From: a virus
Length of the DNA: 34,081 nt
IMG/VR virus record: IMGVR_UViG_3300031578_000194
Coordinates: 1-34,081 of that record
Reading direction: 5' to 3' (one strand)
Part shown: piece by piece, positions 33,588 through 34,081 of the stretch
Layout: each line of letters opens with the position of its first letter
Numbering within the stretch: position 1 is the stretch's first letter
The notes under the pieces: model-generated
What the model saw: the letters and a program-made list of their open reading frames with translations, nothing else
The model's database searches: none
What the model was told of the DNA's origin: nothing
Made by a program: the position numbers and the translations under genes

Positions 33588-33722
33588 TTGTTAATTCTTA
33601 CCGCCTGGAAAGAAAAAGGCCATCCAGGGGGCGCAAAATGGACGGAGAAGGAAGATCAGCAGTTAGAGTACTATGAAAGATGCTTTGAGATTTTGATGAA
33701 CAGCCCGTTCAATGAAAGTTGA
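33588..33722 (+). pseudogene. ORF remnant with coding-like composition
   Basis: A frame without an ATG reads LLILTAWKEKGHPGGAKW from TTG 33588-33590 and continues TEKEDQQLEYYERCFEILMN to TGA at 33720-33722. Its codons look like real coding sequence (GGC, CAG, AAG, GAG), richer in G/C than the spacer before it. The WKEKGHPGG and WTEKEDQQLEYYE pieces could be the end of a DNA-binding or Myb-like segment, but this is a guess. It overlaps the XRE gene's 3' end on the other strand. It may be the tail of a gene lost by deletion or recombination. Confidence 0.3.
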
Positions 33723-33941
33723 TCTAATTAAAAATAAATTCATTTCCATTCCACAACTCATAGCCATATAATCCAATAATTCAAAATCAGGTTGAATTTT
33801 ACCTGTCAAAATTCTGCTCAACTTCGATTCTGAAATCTGGTGCAAATGACAGAATTCTTTTCGATTTATTCGCTTATTTATTTTTTGCAAAATCTGCAAA
33901 TACTGTTCTGTTAAAGGTATTCTTTCTTGCATAATCTGCAA
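33663..33941 (-). CDS. XRE-type helix-turn-helix regulator (92 aa)
   Basis: Residues about 26-60 (NRKEFCHLHQISESKLSRIL then TGKIQPDFELLDYMA) form a lambda-repressor-like helix-turn-helix, with the usual pattern of a recognition helix followed by a Gly-containing turn and an FELLD helix. There is no peptidase or dimerisation domain, so it is a small regulator of the Cro or orphan XRE kind. It has its own leader (33942-33991), which shows no clear promoter by eye. It lies beside the partial gene at the right edge in the same direction, and its 3' end overlaps an ORF remnant. It may control the neighbouring genes or lysogeny. Confidence 0.65.
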   Translation of the reverse strand: MQIMQERIPLTEQYLQILQKINKRINRKEFCHLHQISESKLSRILTGKIQPDFELLDYMAMSCGMEMNLFLIRSTFIERAVHQNLKASFIVL

Positions 33942-33991
33942 TTTTCGGGTTATAAACTATTGATAATCAGTGTGGGTTACTATATAAGTAG

Positions 33992-34081
33992 TTAGGTACA
34001 ATTTAAAATTTTATCAATGTGCTTCATCAGCATTTTTTCAACCCACGCCATTTCTTTTGCCAAATCAACATCTGATATTTT
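33992..34081 (-). CDS. Partial gene at right edge (C-terminal 29 residues)
   Basis: On the minus strand the frame is open from the right edge to TAA at 33992-33994. It reads KISDVDLAKEMAWVEKMLMK then HIDKILNCT. The peptide is helical and polar with a Lys-rich end; nothing identifies its family. It ends about 50 bp upstream of the XRE gene start, so the two could form one operon. Only the C-terminus is in the window, so its function is unknown. Confidence 0.4.
   Translation of the reverse strand, partial: KISDVDLAKEMAWVEKMLMKHIDKILNCT

Overview
The window looks like part of an AT-rich genome of a tailed phage (or prophage) with a podovirus-like virion, most likely infecting a Bacteroidota host. 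The phage identity rests on a recognisable portal protein, large terminase, scaffold, HK97-fold-like capsid protein, head-fibre-type proteins, ejection-type internal virion proteins and a very large polyvalent protein. The host assignment is an inference. Most start codons lack a Shine-Dalgarno sequence and sit behind A/T-rich leaders, and the structural proteins carry modules I associate with Bacteroidota phages. No integrase, tRNA, rRNA, CRISPR array or insertion sequence is visible. Both edges cut through genes.

Layout, left to right. (1) 1-6278, minus strand: a head operon transcribed right to left. It runs scaffold, major capsid protein, a small structural protein, head fibre, terminator, connector/adaptor-like protein, a string of small proteins, and the start of a probable fibre or appendage gene cut by the left edge. 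(2) 6441-10466, plus strand: a small basic protein, terminase large subunit, an unknown protein, a family 2 glycosyltransferase broken by a +1 frameshift, and a SAM-dependent methyltransferase. (3) 10467-10703: a convergent spacer with a perfect terminator hairpin and two clusters of short direct repeats. (4) 10704-30211, minus strand: an ejection/portal operon with two internal virion proteins, a 4079-residue polyvalent protein, a 1225-residue LPD38-type protein that looks like its severed C-terminal continuation, and the portal. (5) 30335-33488, plus strand: a helix-turn-helix protein (candidate small terminase) and an 885-residue tail nozzle-like protein. (6) 33489-34081: a structured spacer, an ORF remnant, an XRE-type regulator and a partial gene at the right edge.

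The most interesting content is the giant polyvalent protein. Along one chain it carries an inorganic-pyrophosphatase-like domain, an LPD1 region with an HEWWH metallopeptidase motif, a MutS domain-I-like segment, a RadC/JAB domain with HNHPSG, a second RadC-like domain lacking those residues, a GHKL (Hsp90/MutL-like) ATPase, a second HExxH metallopeptidase, and a conserved C-terminal domain that is cut by a reading-frame change. Together with the hydrophobic internal virion proteins beside it, it is probably packaged in the capsid and delivered into the host, where the enzymatic modules could act on host defences or on incoming DNA.

The two leftward operons share a 24-bp sequence (20 of 24 identical) 42 and 58 bp upstream of their first start codons, at 6321-6344 and 30270-30293. 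It is a good candidate for a phage-specific late promoter or operator that coordinates them.
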